Of a stretch of 64,000 nucleotides of DNA, positions 19,365 through 28,059 are shown in pieces. The notes beneath the pieces were generated by a model, which saw nothing but the letters and a program-made list of their open reading frames with translations, was not told the DNA's origin and searched no databases. The stretch is from the NCBI GenBank assembly GCA_016745075.1, contig JADGDD010000001.1:373125-437124 (forward strand), written 5' to 3'. The translations under genes and the position numbers were made by a program. How positions within the stretch are numbered: position 1 is the stretch's first letter; each line of letters begins with the position of its first letter. This stretch comes from Planctomycetota bacterium (GTDB lineage: Bacteria; Planctomycetota; UBA11346).

Positions 19365-20174
19365 TTAAAGCCGTTTTTGCCATATTCGTGGACTACACCC
19401 CATGTGTTGTCGAAATTGTGTAGAAAATGCGCGAGTGGTAGCGTAACCGAGTTCTAAGGCTGTTTCGGTAACGCTTTTCGTGCTCAGTAAGGCGCAAGCG
19501 TATTCAATACGGCAACGAATGCGATAAGCACCTGGTGAACAGTGGAACTGTGCACGGAAGCGTTTGCGAAATAATTCGTAACCACAATTGATGTCTTGGG
19601 CAATGACACGGAGTGGTTTGTCTGCACGAAGGTCTGCCGCTAGGCATTCAGCAGCCTGTTCCATTAACTGATCTTCTGTGCTGGTGACTGTTTCACTTTG
19701 TAGCCACGTAAGAAATGATACCAAAGCTCGCAACAAAGCCTGCTCAGAGCTATTCTGTGCTTTCTCAAAAAGATTCTGAAAATGTGGAAGAAATCTTTTT
19801 TTGGAAATGGGCTGTGTGTGTTGTCCTGTTGGCCAGAGGTACAGTGCTTGTAGATGTTGGTAAAGATGCTCATCGAGTGAGATACGACAGTCGCTATATT
19901 GATAGGGGTCATCAATAGAAAGACTCATTATTTGCTGGCGATTACGTTTATAGAGCATGCCTGAATGAATTTCTGTTGCTGTGTTGTTGGCATCATAAAA
20001 GGTGCCAACACCTTTCAGGACATAATGCAAGCTCCAGCGTTCTGGTTTGTGCTGTTGGCAGCCCAAATGTAGATACGGCATATCTTTTTGACCATTTGTA
20101 ATAGCAATGGCAATAGTGCTTGTACCGCTTGGGAGTGAAAGGCAGCGTACAAACCGACTGTGAGTAGGTAGCAT
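19365..20174 (-). CDS. AraC family transcriptional regulator
   Basis: 269 residues. The N-terminal part is a cupin-type ligand-binding domain (LHYVLKGVGTFYD). The C-terminal 100 residues are two helix-turn-helix motifs of the AraC family (NCGYELFRKRFRAQFHCSP; then SVTETALELGYATTRAFSTQFRQHMGCSP). It is divergent from the sulfatase gene, with 88 bases between the starts, and converges with the sigma gene 4 bases away. It is the likely regulator of the sulfatase/mannanase locus. Confidence 0.85.
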   Translation of the reverse strand: MLPTHSRFVRCLSLPSGTSTIAIAITNGQKDMPYLHLGCQQHKPERWSLHYVLKGVGTFYDANNTATEIHSGMLYKRNRQQIMSLSIDDPYQYSDCRISLDEHLYQHLQALYLWPTGQHTQPISKKRFLPHFQNLFEKAQNSSEQALLRALVSFLTWLQSETVTSTEDQLMEQAAECLAADLRADKPLRVIAQDINCGYELFRKRFRAQFHCSPGAYRIRCRIEYACALLSTKSVTETALELGYATTRAFSTQFRQHMGCSPRIWQKRL

Positions 20175-20235
20175 CCCAAGACCATACCAAATATGGGAAC
20201 TATTACCAGAGCTAACTCTTTATCATAGCATTTTA

Positions 20236-20246
20236 CTGTATAGGGT
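20236..20246. promoter_or_regulatory. Candidate operator CTGTATAGGGT upstream of sulfatase
   Basis: CTGTATAGGGT lies 17 bases before the sulfatase start, in the region between it and the divergent AraC gene. The same 11 bases occur once more at 23986-23996, in the other AraC/transporter divergent region. A repeat in exactly the two regulator-flanked promoters suggests a shared binding site. Confidence 0.4.
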
Positions 20247-20262
20247 ACTTGTAGGAGTAGAT

Positions 20263-21639
20263 ATGATAGAACCCAAAAAATGGAACATCCTCTATATCGT
20301 TTGCCATGACCTTGGTCGTCATCTCGGTTGTTATGGTGCTGGTGTTACCTCGCCACATTTGGACGCATTTGCTGAGCAGGGTCATTGTTTTACTAAGGCC
20401 TTTTGTTCATCTGCTGTCTGTTCGCCATCGCGGGGGTGTGCTATGACTGGCTTGCCTGCGCATCAAAATGGTGTTATGGGGCTTACCCATTTTGGTTGGC
20501 GTTTTGCTCCAGGAATACGCACGGTTGTGGACGAAATGAATGATGGCGGATATGATACCATTCATTGTGGCTTGTCCCATGAAGGAGAAGAAGGAGAGCA
20601 TCGTTACGGTCTCGACTTTGAGAATTCGTGGAGAAGCCGCACCAGCGAAAATGCCGTCGATGATTGTCTTGCTATTTTGCGTACACGGCAAGGAAATGAT
20701 AAACCATTTTATATGAATGTTGGCTTTCAAGATGTGCACTCATGTACGTGGAAAGCAGATGATGCCCGCAGTAACCCAACGTCCCGTTTAAATTATATCT
20801 ATGGTGGTGCAACTCCAGATGAAGAGGTTTTTGTTCCTGAAGATATTCCTAATAATCCATCGCATCGAGATATGCTCTCTCGATTACAAGCGAATATTAA
20901 ACATATGGATCATCATTTTGGTCGCCTGATAAAAGGTCTCAAAAAATATGGCTATGAAGACAATACCTTGGTCATATTTACAACAGATCACGGTTTGCAT
21001 ATTCCACGAGGCAAAGGAACGCTCTATGATCGTGGAACAGAAATTACCTTGCTTGCTCGTTTACCGTCTGCGATTTCCACTACACCATCAACGCAGGCCT
21101 GTCTTATTCAAAATATAGATGTGATGCCTACTCTATTAGAGGCCGCTTCTTTGCCTATTCCAGAATATCTCGTAGGAAAATCATTCTGGCCAGCAATGAC
21201 TGGTGATCATTATCAGCCACATAGTCATATTGTGACTGAATGGAATTACGGTGGTTCGGTAGAAGATTTTGATCCCGTTCGAGCTGTGCGAACTAATGAC
21301 TATCTCTATATTCGCAATTTCGGTGATCGTCGGCATTATTGTTTGCCGACTCCAGAAATTCCTGCGGATTATGATTGGTACAAGAGAGAAGGGTTGCCCC
21401 AATTTGGTATAGGTCATTGGTGTGATCCTGAGCGCCGTCGTGCAGACGAAGAATTGTATGATTGTCGATCTGATACCTACCAGTGGTATGATAAAATAAA
21501 TGATGCGCAGTATGGTACTGCACGAGCACACTGCGCATCCTTACTTCAAAAGTATATGGAAGAAACAGATGACTATCTTCCTGATGGAACACCGCCGTTT
21601 CAACCAACTGCTGGTAATGGAATCTGCATAGAAGAGTAA
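20263..21639 (+). CDS. Sulfatase (formylglycine-dependent), cytoplasmic
   Basis: 458-residue type I sulfatase hydrolysing sulfate esters. The start NILYIVCHDLGRHLGCYG supplies the metal-binding Asp, and the modification motif is CSPSR with Cys53 as the residue converted to formylglycine. Later metal/active-site motifs include HMDHHFGRL and FTTDHGLH. There is no signal peptide, so it acts in the cytoplasm. The neighbours (GH26 mannanase, MFS transporter, two AraC regulators) suggest desulfation of an imported sulfated oligosaccharide. A maturase (anSME or FGE) is not in the window. GTAGGAG precedes ATG 20263. Confidence 0.9.
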   Translation: MIEPKKWNILYIVCHDLGRHLGCYGAGVTSPHLDAFAEQGHCFTKAFCSSAVCSPSRGCAMTGLPAHQNGVMGLTHFGWRFAPGIRTVVDEMNDGGYDTIHCGLSHEGEEGEHRYGLDFENSWRSRTSENAVDDCLAILRTRQGNDKPFYMNVGFQDVHSCTWKADDARSNPTSRLNYIYGGATPDEEVFVPEDIPNNPSHRDMLSRLQANIKHMDHHFGRLIKGLKKYGYEDNTLVIFTTDHGLHIPRGKGTLYDRGTEITLLARLPSAISTTPSTQACLIQNIDVMPTLLEAASLPIPEYLVGKSFWPAMTGDHYQPHSHIVTEWNYGGSVEDFDPVRAVRTNDYLYIRNFGDRRHYCLPTPEIPADYDWYKREGLPQFGIGHWCDPERRRADEELYDCRSDTYQWYDKINDAQYGTARAHCASLLQKYMEETDDYLPDGTPPFQPTAGNGICIEE

Positions 21640-22656
21640 TTATTCCAAACTATTGATGCGTGGATGGGCATACCATGCATCAATAGTTTCTTGTTCATTA
21701 AAGACATAGAGTAAATTACCCCATGGCATAACCCACAACCATTCTGGCTGTTGTTCGAGTATCTGAGCGGTTGGCAAATGACCAACTTCACCTAGAGCAA
21801 TGGGTTTACCTTGGCCCAGTTCGAGTAAATCATCATAATGACTTTGTTGGTAATCATTATGATAGACATCTGCTGCTAGAATATCAACGGTGGTGGGGTC
21901 GGGGTAAAAATCTTGGTAGGGGTAGGCCTCATCGCCAACTCGGTCGCGTGGGGCGTTGGTATTCCACACCCAAATAAGGTTATTAAGCTGGTGGTGTTCT
22001 ACGAGTCGTTCAAATAACAAAGCCCAGAGTCGGGCGTAGCCCTGCGGGCCAGGACGGTTACACCACCAAAACCATACGCCGTTCATTTCATGATATGGTC
22101 GCCAAAGTATTGGTATGTGTGCCTCCTTTAGCTTTTTCAAATAGAAGGCAATATCATCAACTTGTTGCAGCCAAGCGGTGTGCATATCTGTACCAGCGGT
22201 AACCAAGTTATGCCAATCTGTATCGGAAAAAGTTTTCCCCATGGACCATAATTGATTATGGCGGCATGAGTGTCCCAAGGTGGGTATTGGGCCATGCCAC
22301 ATAAGGGTAATCATATGGCCGCGTTGATGTTGTTTTATGCAACGCTGAACTAATTCCATTCGTTTCTCATGTAAATCTATTTCTTTAAAGTTTTCATCGT
22401 CTATGCCCGGTTCTGGTAAATTTGCAGGCCCACAGTGCCTAATTTTTTTCGGGTGTTTTCCTGTATAGAGAAAACTGAAATCAGAGCCCCAAATAAGTGG
22501 CCGCATGCCTTGTTCTGCTTCTATGCGGTCGGCATAGGTGGTGCCGCTGCTGATATAGTCATGTTGCGCACTTAGAGTGTGCGTACCTTTGTAGCTATAC
22601 AGTTGTTTCAGAAGTTTTTCACTTTCAGTGGATGCATTTGGGGTGACTGGTTTCAT
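21640..22656 (-). CDS. Glycoside hydrolase family 26 (beta-mannanase-like)
   Basis: 338-residue GH26 enzyme; family members cleave beta-1,4-mannan, some beta-1,3-xylan or mixed glucan. Catalytic glutamates are visible: acid/base Glu190 in WRPYHEMNGVWFWW and nucleophile Glu290 in ALGEVGHL. No signal peptide or binding module, so it should act inside the cell on short oligosaccharides. ATG 22656 overlaps the stop of the MFS gene (ATGA) and has AGGAG 5 bases upstream. Its last codons contain a long inverted repeat. It converges with the sulfatase gene with no gap. Confidence 0.88.
   Translation of the reverse strand: MKPVTPNASTESEKLLKQLYSYKGTHTLSAQHDYISSGTTYADRIEAEQGMRPLIWGSDFSFLYTGKHPKKIRHCGPANLPEPGIDDENFKEIDLHEKRMELVQRCIKQHQRGHMITLMWHGPIPTLGHSCRHNQLWSMGKTFSDTDWHNLVTAGTDMHTAWLQQVDDIAFYLKKLKEAHIPILWRPYHEMNGVWFWWCNRPGPQGYARLWALLFERLVEHHQLNNLIWVWNTNAPRDRVGDEAYPYQDFYPDPTTVDILAADVYHNDYQQSHYDDLLELGQGKPIALGEVGHLPTAQILEQQPEWLWVMPWGNLLYVFNEQETIDAWYAHPRINSLE
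21647..21689. terminator. 17-bp hairpin between convergent sulfatase and GH26 genes
   Basis: AAACTATTGATGCGTGG (21647-21663) pairs with CCATGCATCAATAGTTT (21673-21689), 17 bp with one G-T pair and a 9-base loop. It starts 7 bases after the sulfatase stop and overlaps the last codons of GH26. Neither strand has a clear U-tract, so it may be a 3'-end stabiliser or a factor-dependent terminator rather than a standard intrinsic terminator. Confidence 0.5.
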
Positions 22657-23930
22657 GCCTGCTCCTTTTCTTTTGGAATGCGGTACGTGCAAATGAGTGA
22701 TATGCTGAGTAAAATAAAGGCGAGAATGAGTGCAGGTGTAATGTCTGCTGTGAGGTATTCAATATAAGTACTCGCAGCAGAGGTGAGCAATAAGCATGGG
22801 AAGCCAAGCATGCCGGAAAAAGAATACCAACTAATGGCTTTGTGGTGGCCACCAACGTACATCATAACCGTATTTTGTCCGATAACACTTAACTGGAAAG
22901 CAAAACCCATGCAGGCGTAAGCAATAAGAAAACCATATGCTTGTTGTACAAAGATGATGCCTAGGCAGGTACCCATCTGGATAAGCCGCCCACTTAATAA
23001 GGTGGTGCGTCCACCAATACGATCTCCAAGACAAGTAATAAAAATATTTCCAATTAACATTCCAAAAACGTAGGCAGATAACAAAGAGCCAACAAAAGAT
23101 GCTGGCTCACCGCTAGATTGTTGGGCATAAGCAGGGAGGAATGGTAAGATAATAAACCAGGCATAACCAAAAATAAGCTGAAAGGTAAAGAGACGTTTGG
23201 GAGAACTACTGCGTGTGGCAGTGAAAGTATTTGTGATGTTCGTAATAAGAGGTGTGCGTTTTGCAGTACTGTTGGTCGTGTTGTTCTGTTCTTTTACCTG
23301 TAAAAAACAAAAGTAAGACAGTCCTAAAAATAAAAAGGTAATACCATGAAGAATGGCATAAGCTTGAGCAGTCGGCCATGTATCTAGAACAGTACTTACA
23401 ACCTGTCCAGCACATAGACCGATGCCACTACCAATAAGAAAACGTAGGCTTACCGCAGAGGACATGCGTTTTAGAGGAATAACGCGCCTATTGAGTTCGG
23501 TAAATGCACCAACTAAACTACCGCCAAATATACCAGAAATAAAAGGCGTAGCCCATGCTACAGTTAAGCATAATACGGGGTGACTCTCTCCTAAAAACCA
23601 CAAGCATAAAGCAGCGATGGCAAAGGGGGCCCGTTGAAAAAGGCCGAGGTAGATAATGTATCGCTTGAGTGAAGGAAGGTGTTCAACAATGTGTGCGAGT
23701 AGTAAAGGGACGCAGGTAAAGCCTATCATCATAGCACTTGGCATGAGCCCTTGCATCCATGTGGCCCCACCAAGTGCAGCGATCATGGTTGGTAATACGG
23801 TTTCTGCTGAAAGGAAAGCCATGCCACCAATGAAAAACCCACCATCTCCAGCAAGAGCGAAGTAGTTATGGAGATAGCTTTGAGGCTTAGGTGTAGTAGG
23901 GGGAAGCGATGACGAAATACTGTGAGTCAT
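22653..23930 (-). CDS. MFS transporter
   Basis: 425-residue major facilitator permease with about twelve hydrophobic segments. The N-terminus is cytoplasmic and Ser/Pro-rich. Loops carry basic residues (LTELNRRVIPLKRMSS, CLGDRIGGRTTLLSGRLIQ, the latter resembling the conserved MFS loop). It lies upstream of GH26 in one unit, with stop and start overlapping by four bases, so it likely imports the substrate of GH26 and the sulfatase, probably manno-oligosaccharides (inference). The gene is divergent from the second AraC regulator. Confidence 0.82.
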   Translation of the reverse strand: MTHSISSSLPPTTPKPQSYLHNYFALAGDGGFFIGGMAFLSAETVLPTMIAALGGATWMQGLMPSAMMIGFTCVPLLLAHIVEHLPSLKRYIIYLGLFQRAPFAIAALCLWFLGESHPVLCLTVAWATPFISGIFGGSLVGAFTELNRRVIPLKRMSSAVSLRFLIGSGIGLCAGQVVSTVLDTWPTAQAYAILHGITFLFLGLSYFCFLQVKEQNNTTNSTAKRTPLITNITNTFTATRSSSPKRLFTFQLIFGYAWFIILPFLPAYAQQSSGEPASFVGSLLSAYVFGMLIGNIFITCLGDRIGGRTTLLSGRLIQMGTCLGIIFVQQAYGFLIAYACMGFAFQLSVIGQNTVMMYVGGHHKAISWYSFSGMLGFPCLLLTSAASTYIEYLTADITPALILAFILLSISLICTYRIPKEKEQA

Positions 23931-23985
23931 ATGTATCCTTACATCTGAAACAAGATGAATTGGGCATTATGAGTGTTCCTTTTAC

Positions 23986-23996
23986 CTGTATAGGGT
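23986..23996. promoter_or_regulatory. Candidate operator CTGTATAGGGT between MFS and AraC genes
   Basis: Second copy of the 11-base motif, in the 141-base gap between the divergent MFS and AraC genes. It is 76 bases from the AraC start and 56 from the MFS start. Position in the shared promoter region fits autoregulation plus control of transporter and mannanase. Confidence 0.4.
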
Positions 23997-24071
23997 GATA
24001 TTTGTGCAAAAAACTTGGATAAAAATGCATTATAGAATTGACTGTTCTTAAAAGAATTTATACTTGTAGAT

Positions 24072-24941
24072 ATGACCCATTGGCATGATCAGATGAACCC
24101 ATCTCCCCATTTTGCGATTACTTGCACGGACGAAGCAGGATGGATAGAACCTTTACGGGTTATTTACGATCATGAATTAATTATGGTTCGTGCTGGTTAT
24201 TATCGAATTGAAATTGATAATATTGTTCATGAGTTAGGGCCAGATGAATATATTATTATTCCTCCTGGCGAATGGCATGTGATCAGTGGTCAAGCAGACG
24301 CGGGCGGTATTCGTGAATGTATTCATTTTGATTGGACCGGAACACAAGGGGCATGGGGCTATGTTTTACACTGCTTCCACCCCTGTATCCCAGAAGAAAG
24401 ATTATATCGTCGTTCACCAATGTGGATACCGCAGGGTCTTATGACAGGTTCTGCTCCTGTGGCGTGTAGTGTATTATTTCAGCGTGTAGAAAGTCGTGCG
24501 CGCAGTAAAAATGCGCACCAGCGAAGTACTGCCCGTGCATTATTGTTAGAATTGCTGCTCGAATTATTTAACGCAGAAGATCACAATGCTCCAGAGGAGT
24601 TTTTTGCTCACCGTAGTATACCGCACCAAGCACGAGAGGTTTTGCAGACTTTGGTGCAGTTACCCGTTTCAAAAACTCCATCTTTAGAACAGTCTTTAGC
24701 TGTTGGAGGGTATACGTATTCCCATGTTTGTCGTTGTTTTAAGCGTCAATTTGGCATGACACCGTCAGCCTATATGACCACGCTGCGCATGAACCGAGCA
24801 AAAGAATTGCTGCACCGAGTAGAAAATAGTTTGTCAGAGATTGCTCTACAAGTTGGTTATGAAGATAGTGCCTATTTTTCTCGTATTTTTCGTAAACATT
24901 TTGGTCAAAGTCCACGCGCTTATCGTAGGACCTTAGTGTAA
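24072..24941 (+). CDS. AraC family transcriptional regulator
   Basis: 289 residues. The N-terminal cupin domain includes LGPDEYIIIPPGEWHVISG, a typical sugar-sensing beta-barrel segment. The C-terminal AraC DNA-binding domain has both helix-turn-helix units (GGYTYSHVCRCFKRQFGMTPSAY and LSEIALQVGYEDSAYFSRIFRKHFGQSPRAYR), the second matching the family signature almost perfectly. It is divergent from the MFS-GH26 unit, which it probably controls. The ribosome site before ATG 24072 is weak; ATG 24093 is an alternative. Confidence 0.88.
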   Translation: MTHWHDQMNPSPHFAITCTDEAGWIEPLRVIYDHELIMVRAGYYRIEIDNIVHELGPDEYIIIPPGEWHVISGQADAGGIRECIHFDWTGTQGAWGYVLHCFHPCIPEERLYRRSPMWIPQGLMTGSAPVACSVLFQRVESRARSKNAHQRSTARALLLELLLELFNAEDHNAPEEFFAHRSIPHQAREVLQTLVQLPVSKTPSLEQSLAVGGYTYSHVCRCFKRQFGMTPSAYMTTLRMNRAKELLHRVENSLSEIALQVGYEDSAYFSRIFRKHFGQSPRAYRRTLV

Positions 24942-24948
24942 GCCGTTG

Positions 24949-26280
24949 TTACTCTGTGACCCACACGGATAATACGTCAAAACCTAAATCAGCACCACTT
25001 TGACTTGCCTGCCTATCTTGAGTTGCGAACAAACGAAATCCCATGACTTCTTCTCCAACGTAGCTCTCGCTGTCTGCTGTTCCCATAGCATCAATAGGAA
25101 GGCTGAAGGTGTGCCATTTTGTATCTATAATTAAAGGAACCCTGCTGCCGATGGAATGTTTTTTTGTCCAAAGCGTAAGGCCAATAGCCTTTAATTGATA
25201 GGTATTGCGTAGGGTTACGTGTAAGTAACTATTCGATGTTATGGTAAAGAGTGGGATACTTTCATTCTGTTTGATGCGTTCTGGTTGACCATTATGAAAT
25301 GAAGCAGAGAACCAATTATTTGTTGGGCTATATGGCCGAGCTATCCGAATAAATGACAGACCTGTTTCACCAAGTTTGTGCACTGTGCGATGTTGGTTTT
25401 GTGTGTGGTAAGCTGTTAACCAATTGGGATTGGTAGCGGTGCAGTGCATCACACTTGTTTTTGTTGCTTGTAGAAGGGCATGTTGTGGCATTTCTCCCAG
25501 TGGGACGAGTTGACCAAATTCGTTAATATAGGCATGCTCACCTGTCTGTACCGTCCAATTATGGCCAGTGGTATCCTTCATGCGGACCGAGCCATGATAC
25601 ACGCTGAGTAAATCTCCAGCAGGACTACAGGAATATTTAAAACTGGTCCCAAGAACCGTGAGCTGTGAATGAGGTCCGGTGAGTTGCATAGGGGCCTCAT
25701 CTTGTCTGGTTACATCTCCTTCAAATATGCCATTGTAAATATGTACATGTTTACCAGTGCTTTGTTCAGGAAACGACCAACGTGCAGGGCCACTTAAAGA
25801 AAGGAGAGATCGGTCTGCGTATTCTAAGTTGACGACTTGCTCCGTGTCTAGATGAAGTGTTGTGTTGCTTGGCAGTTTTGTGCTTGTTAATAATTGGGTT
25901 CCTTTGGCATCAAGTGTTATACCTTTTGCCGAGTGTTGAATGGTCGGAATATGATCATTGGATTGTTGAAATAAATAGGCACCGGTCACTAGACAGAGGC
26001 TAGCAACTGCAAGCCAGGTAAGCACATGTGGAAATGTACGGGTGCGTTCCTGTTGGGATGCAGGTGTATCAGTTAAGTCCCCAATGATAGCATCGGTAAG
26101 TAAGCTGCTTTTTTCCGTAATTCGTTGTGCGTCTAGTTGCAGGCCCGCATGTATATGCAGTTCGGTTTCAAAACGCTGTTGTAATTCCGTATCGTTTGAA
26201 AGAGCGTCCAGCAATTGTTTGCGTTCATATACGGTGAGCGTATCGCTCAGGTAACCTGCTATAAGTTCTTCGTTGGTCAT
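24949..26280 (-). CDS. FecR-domain transmembrane regulator (candidate anti-sigma)
   Basis: 443 residues. The N-terminal cytoplasmic part (about 1-85) resembles anti-sigma domains with many short helices; one membrane helix follows (VLTWLAVASLCLVTGAYLF), then a periplasmic FecR domain (LHLDTEQVVNLEYADRSLLSLSGPARW, about 125-260). The last 140 residues form a beta-rich domain like carbohydrate-binding sandwiches (IARPYSPTNNWFSASFHNG). The start overlaps the sigma gene stop by four bases (ATGA). It should transmit an envelope or glycan signal to the adjacent ECF factor; the ligand is unknown. Confidence 0.78.
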   Translation of the reverse strand: MTNEELIAGYLSDTLTVYERKQLLDALSNDTELQQRFETELHIHAGLQLDAQRITEKSSLLTDAIIGDLTDTPASQQERTRTFPHVLTWLAVASLCLVTGAYLFQQSNDHIPTIQHSAKGITLDAKGTQLLTSTKLPSNTTLHLDTEQVVNLEYADRSLLSLSGPARWSFPEQSTGKHVHIYNGIFEGDVTRQDEAPMQLTGPHSQLTVLGTSFKYSCSPAGDLLSVYHGSVRMKDTTGHNWTVQTGEHAYINEFGQLVPLGEMPQHALLQATKTSVMHCTATNPNWLTAYHTQNQHRTVHKLGETGLSFIRIARPYSPTNNWFSASFHNGQPERIKQNESIPLFTITSNSYLHVTLRNTYQLKAIGLTLWTKKHSIGSRVPLIIDTKWHTFSLPIDAMGTADSESYVGEEVMGFRLFATQDRQASQSGADLGFDVLSVWVTE

Positions 26281-26813
26281 GCCAGATGCTCCTGTATGCA
26301 GCTGTGGAGTTTTTGACGGATACGCGACAAACTCATTTTCACTGCATTGCCCGTGCTTGCTATTTCTTCTGCTACTTCTGCGCAGGTCATGCCAAGGTTG
26401 TAATGTAGGGTAATAATGCTTTGTGATCGCTCCGGCAGATTCTTAAGGCAGTGTTGTAATTGTTGATGATGTTCATCTGTAAAACGTGATGTATCTGGTG
26501 TGGTTTCGGCCATTTGTTCAATAAATTCGGCAAGGCCATCTCGTTCGCGCTGAGACCGGCGATGTAGGGCTTTCCATTCATCTCGGGCAACATTGCGCAG
26601 AATGCCGCACACCCACGCTGCAAAACTGACACCATCATCCATATTAGCAATTTTACGAATAGCGATCACCAAGGCTTTTTGCATAATATCATCAACCAAA
26701 TCTTGACGTGGTGCCACCTTGCAAGCGTATAAACGAATGGGCAACTCATTGTCTATAAGAAGCTGTTCTATTTGCGCCCTATCATAGATGAGCCGTTTGC
26801 TGATGCTTGTCAT
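26277..26813 (-). CDS. ECF RNA polymerase sigma factor
   Basis: 178-residue sigma-70 family factor of the kind common in Planctomycetes/Verrucomicrobia. Region 2: RQDLVDDIMQKALVIAIRKI and FAAWVCGILRNVARDEWKALHRRSQRE. Region 4: LKNLPERSQSIITLHYNLGMTCAEVAEEIASTGNAVKMSLSRIRQKL. ATG 26813 with GGAGCTCCT upstream is preferred over the in-frame ATG 26846. The gene is translationally coupled to the FecR-domain gene, which presumably regulates it. Confidence 0.88.
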   Translation of the reverse strand: MTSISKRLIYDRAQIEQLLIDNELPIRLYACKVAPRQDLVDDIMQKALVIAIRKIANMDDGVSFAAWVCGILRNVARDEWKALHRRSQRERDGLAEFIEQMAETTPDTSRFTDEHHQQLQHCLKNLPERSQSIITLHYNLGMTCAEVAEEIASTGNAVKMSLSRIRQKLHSCIQEHLA

Positions 26814-26923
26814 AGGAGCTCCGTGTACTTGTATATGGACGAACAATATCCAAGGTAACAGAGTCTAATTCCGAACGAGTAGAGAGGCAACAGAAAGATT
26901 GAGGTGCATCTATTATATCTGTC

Positions 26924-26963
26924 TAAAAAATAAGCCCTAATCACTTACATGATTAAGGCTTAT
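26924..26963 (-). terminator. Intrinsic terminator of tRNA-Val
   Basis: Read on the minus strand, ATAAGCC-TTAATCA pairs with TGATTA-GGGCTTAT (about 13 bp with one mismatch, 6-base loop) and is followed by a run of six T. It begins 6 bases beyond the tRNA CCA end, a standard position for a tRNA terminator. Confidence 0.8.
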
Positions 26964-26968
26964 GATAA

Positions 26969-27045
26969 TGGTATCCACGACTGGACTTGAACCAGTGACC
27001 TCTTCGATGTCAACGAAGCGCTCTAGCCAACTGAGCTACGCGGAT
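26969..27045 (-). tRNA. tRNA-Val (anticodon GAC), CCA encoded
   Basis: 77-base tRNA on the minus strand. Acceptor ATCCGCG pairs with CGTGGAT (one G-T), D stem GCTC/GAGC, anticodon stem CTTCG/CGAAG with loop TTGACAT (anticodon GAC, complement of 27009-27011), T arm ACTGG-TTCAAGT-CCAGT, discriminator A and encoded CCA. All four stems close. A Rho-independent terminator follows. Confidence 0.95.
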
Positions 27046-27264
27046 GCGTGAGTTGAGGATTCTGTAATCTTTATAGGCGATGCAAGGGCTTCTTTGAGGT
27101 GAGTATACTTATTTGGTTCTGATGAGAATAGGGGGGGGCTGAATTGGGATTCTTATAAGCCGTGATCTGTCATGCGTCTATAGCTGCGCCAGTAAAGCTT
27201 GGGGGGTACCACTTGTTTAAACAGAGAATCAGCCTGCTTTTGTATAAATATAGCTAAATTGGCT

Positions 27265-28059
27265 TTATTTAATTAAGAGTGTTAAGGGTATCTTTGCGTA
27301 TTGTTTTCCCGGATGTGTTGTCGTTATCTGACATTTGATGGCGGTTTTGATAGTGGTATCTGTCGGAGTAAATAGAAGTGTTGTATTATGTGGATCTTTG
27401 TTTGGGACTATCTGTGTTTGAAAGAAACGAGGAAGTCCTTCGATACCAAGGAGGCTATAATCTTTCGGGTTATCAATATGAATAATAACGCTTTTACTAC
27501 TGGTAGTGCTACCTAATCGCCAAAAGAGCACTTTACGAGATGTCCTGATGGGTTGTTCTATCTGTACAGAAAAAGCGAGTGCATGGCTGCTTGTTTCACT
27601 CGGTGTTGCTACAGGTGTGTCTTTACCTTTTTTCTGGTCCTGCTCTTGCTCTGGTGAGTGATCTCTTCCTTTTTGATTTATTGTTTGGGGCTCAGAATTA
27701 TCGTGTTCTTCTGGTGGGTTGATGTCTGTGGGCCATATCCCGTCAGCAAGCGTAACGGTAGCTTGTTGTCGTTGAAGGCCAACGCGGTCGTTAATAATAA
27801 AAGTTGCCGTAACGGTGCTGGTGCCTTCAGGTGGAATAATTTGTTGATCTGCACGAATGTGGGCACAGGCACAACCAATGGACAAAGTCACAATGGAGAC
27901 GGGTTGTTCTCCATTATTTGTGAGAGTCCATGATGCCGTAACTTCATTCTCCAGATAGGTAGCGTGTTTTTCTACGGAAGTCTGGTCCCAGCTGATATCA
28001 GCAGCATCCATGAGGGAGAATAAGCCGATAAGAAAAAGCGCCGTCGTTTTAAAGAGCAT
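27265..28059 (-). CDS. DUF1573 exported protein
   Basis: 264 residues with an N-terminal signal segment (MLFKTTALFLIGLFSLMDAAD) and a DUF1573 domain, an Ig-like ASH-related fold, at about 20-110 (TLTNNGEQPVSIVTLSIGCACAH, the usual CACA-type cysteines). A charged linker (about 115-155, rich in Glu, Gln, Lys) is followed by a second beta domain. ATG 28059 overlaps the gspF stop by 11 bases, so it is the last gene of the gspD-E-F unit; a TTG at 28071 is in frame. Its role in secretion is unknown. Confidence 0.75.
   Translation of the reverse strand: MLFKTTALFLIGLFSLMDAADISWDQTSVEKHATYLENEVTASWTLTNNGEQPVSIVTLSIGCACAHIRADQQIIPPEGTSTVTATFIINDRVGLQRQQATVTLADGIWPTDINPPEEHDNSEPQTINQKGRDHSPEQEQDQKKGKDTPVATPSETSSHALAFSVQIEQPIRTSRKVLFWRLGSTTSSKSVIIHIDNPKDYSLLGIEGLPRFFQTQIVPNKDPHNTTLLFTPTDTTIKTAIKCQITTTHPGKQYAKIPLTLLIK

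Noticed and set aside
27046-27264. Intergenic stretch with G-runs (GGGGGGGG near 27133) as a possible RNA gene
   Set aside because: No stable fold, promoter or conserved motif is apparent; only isolated G-runs.
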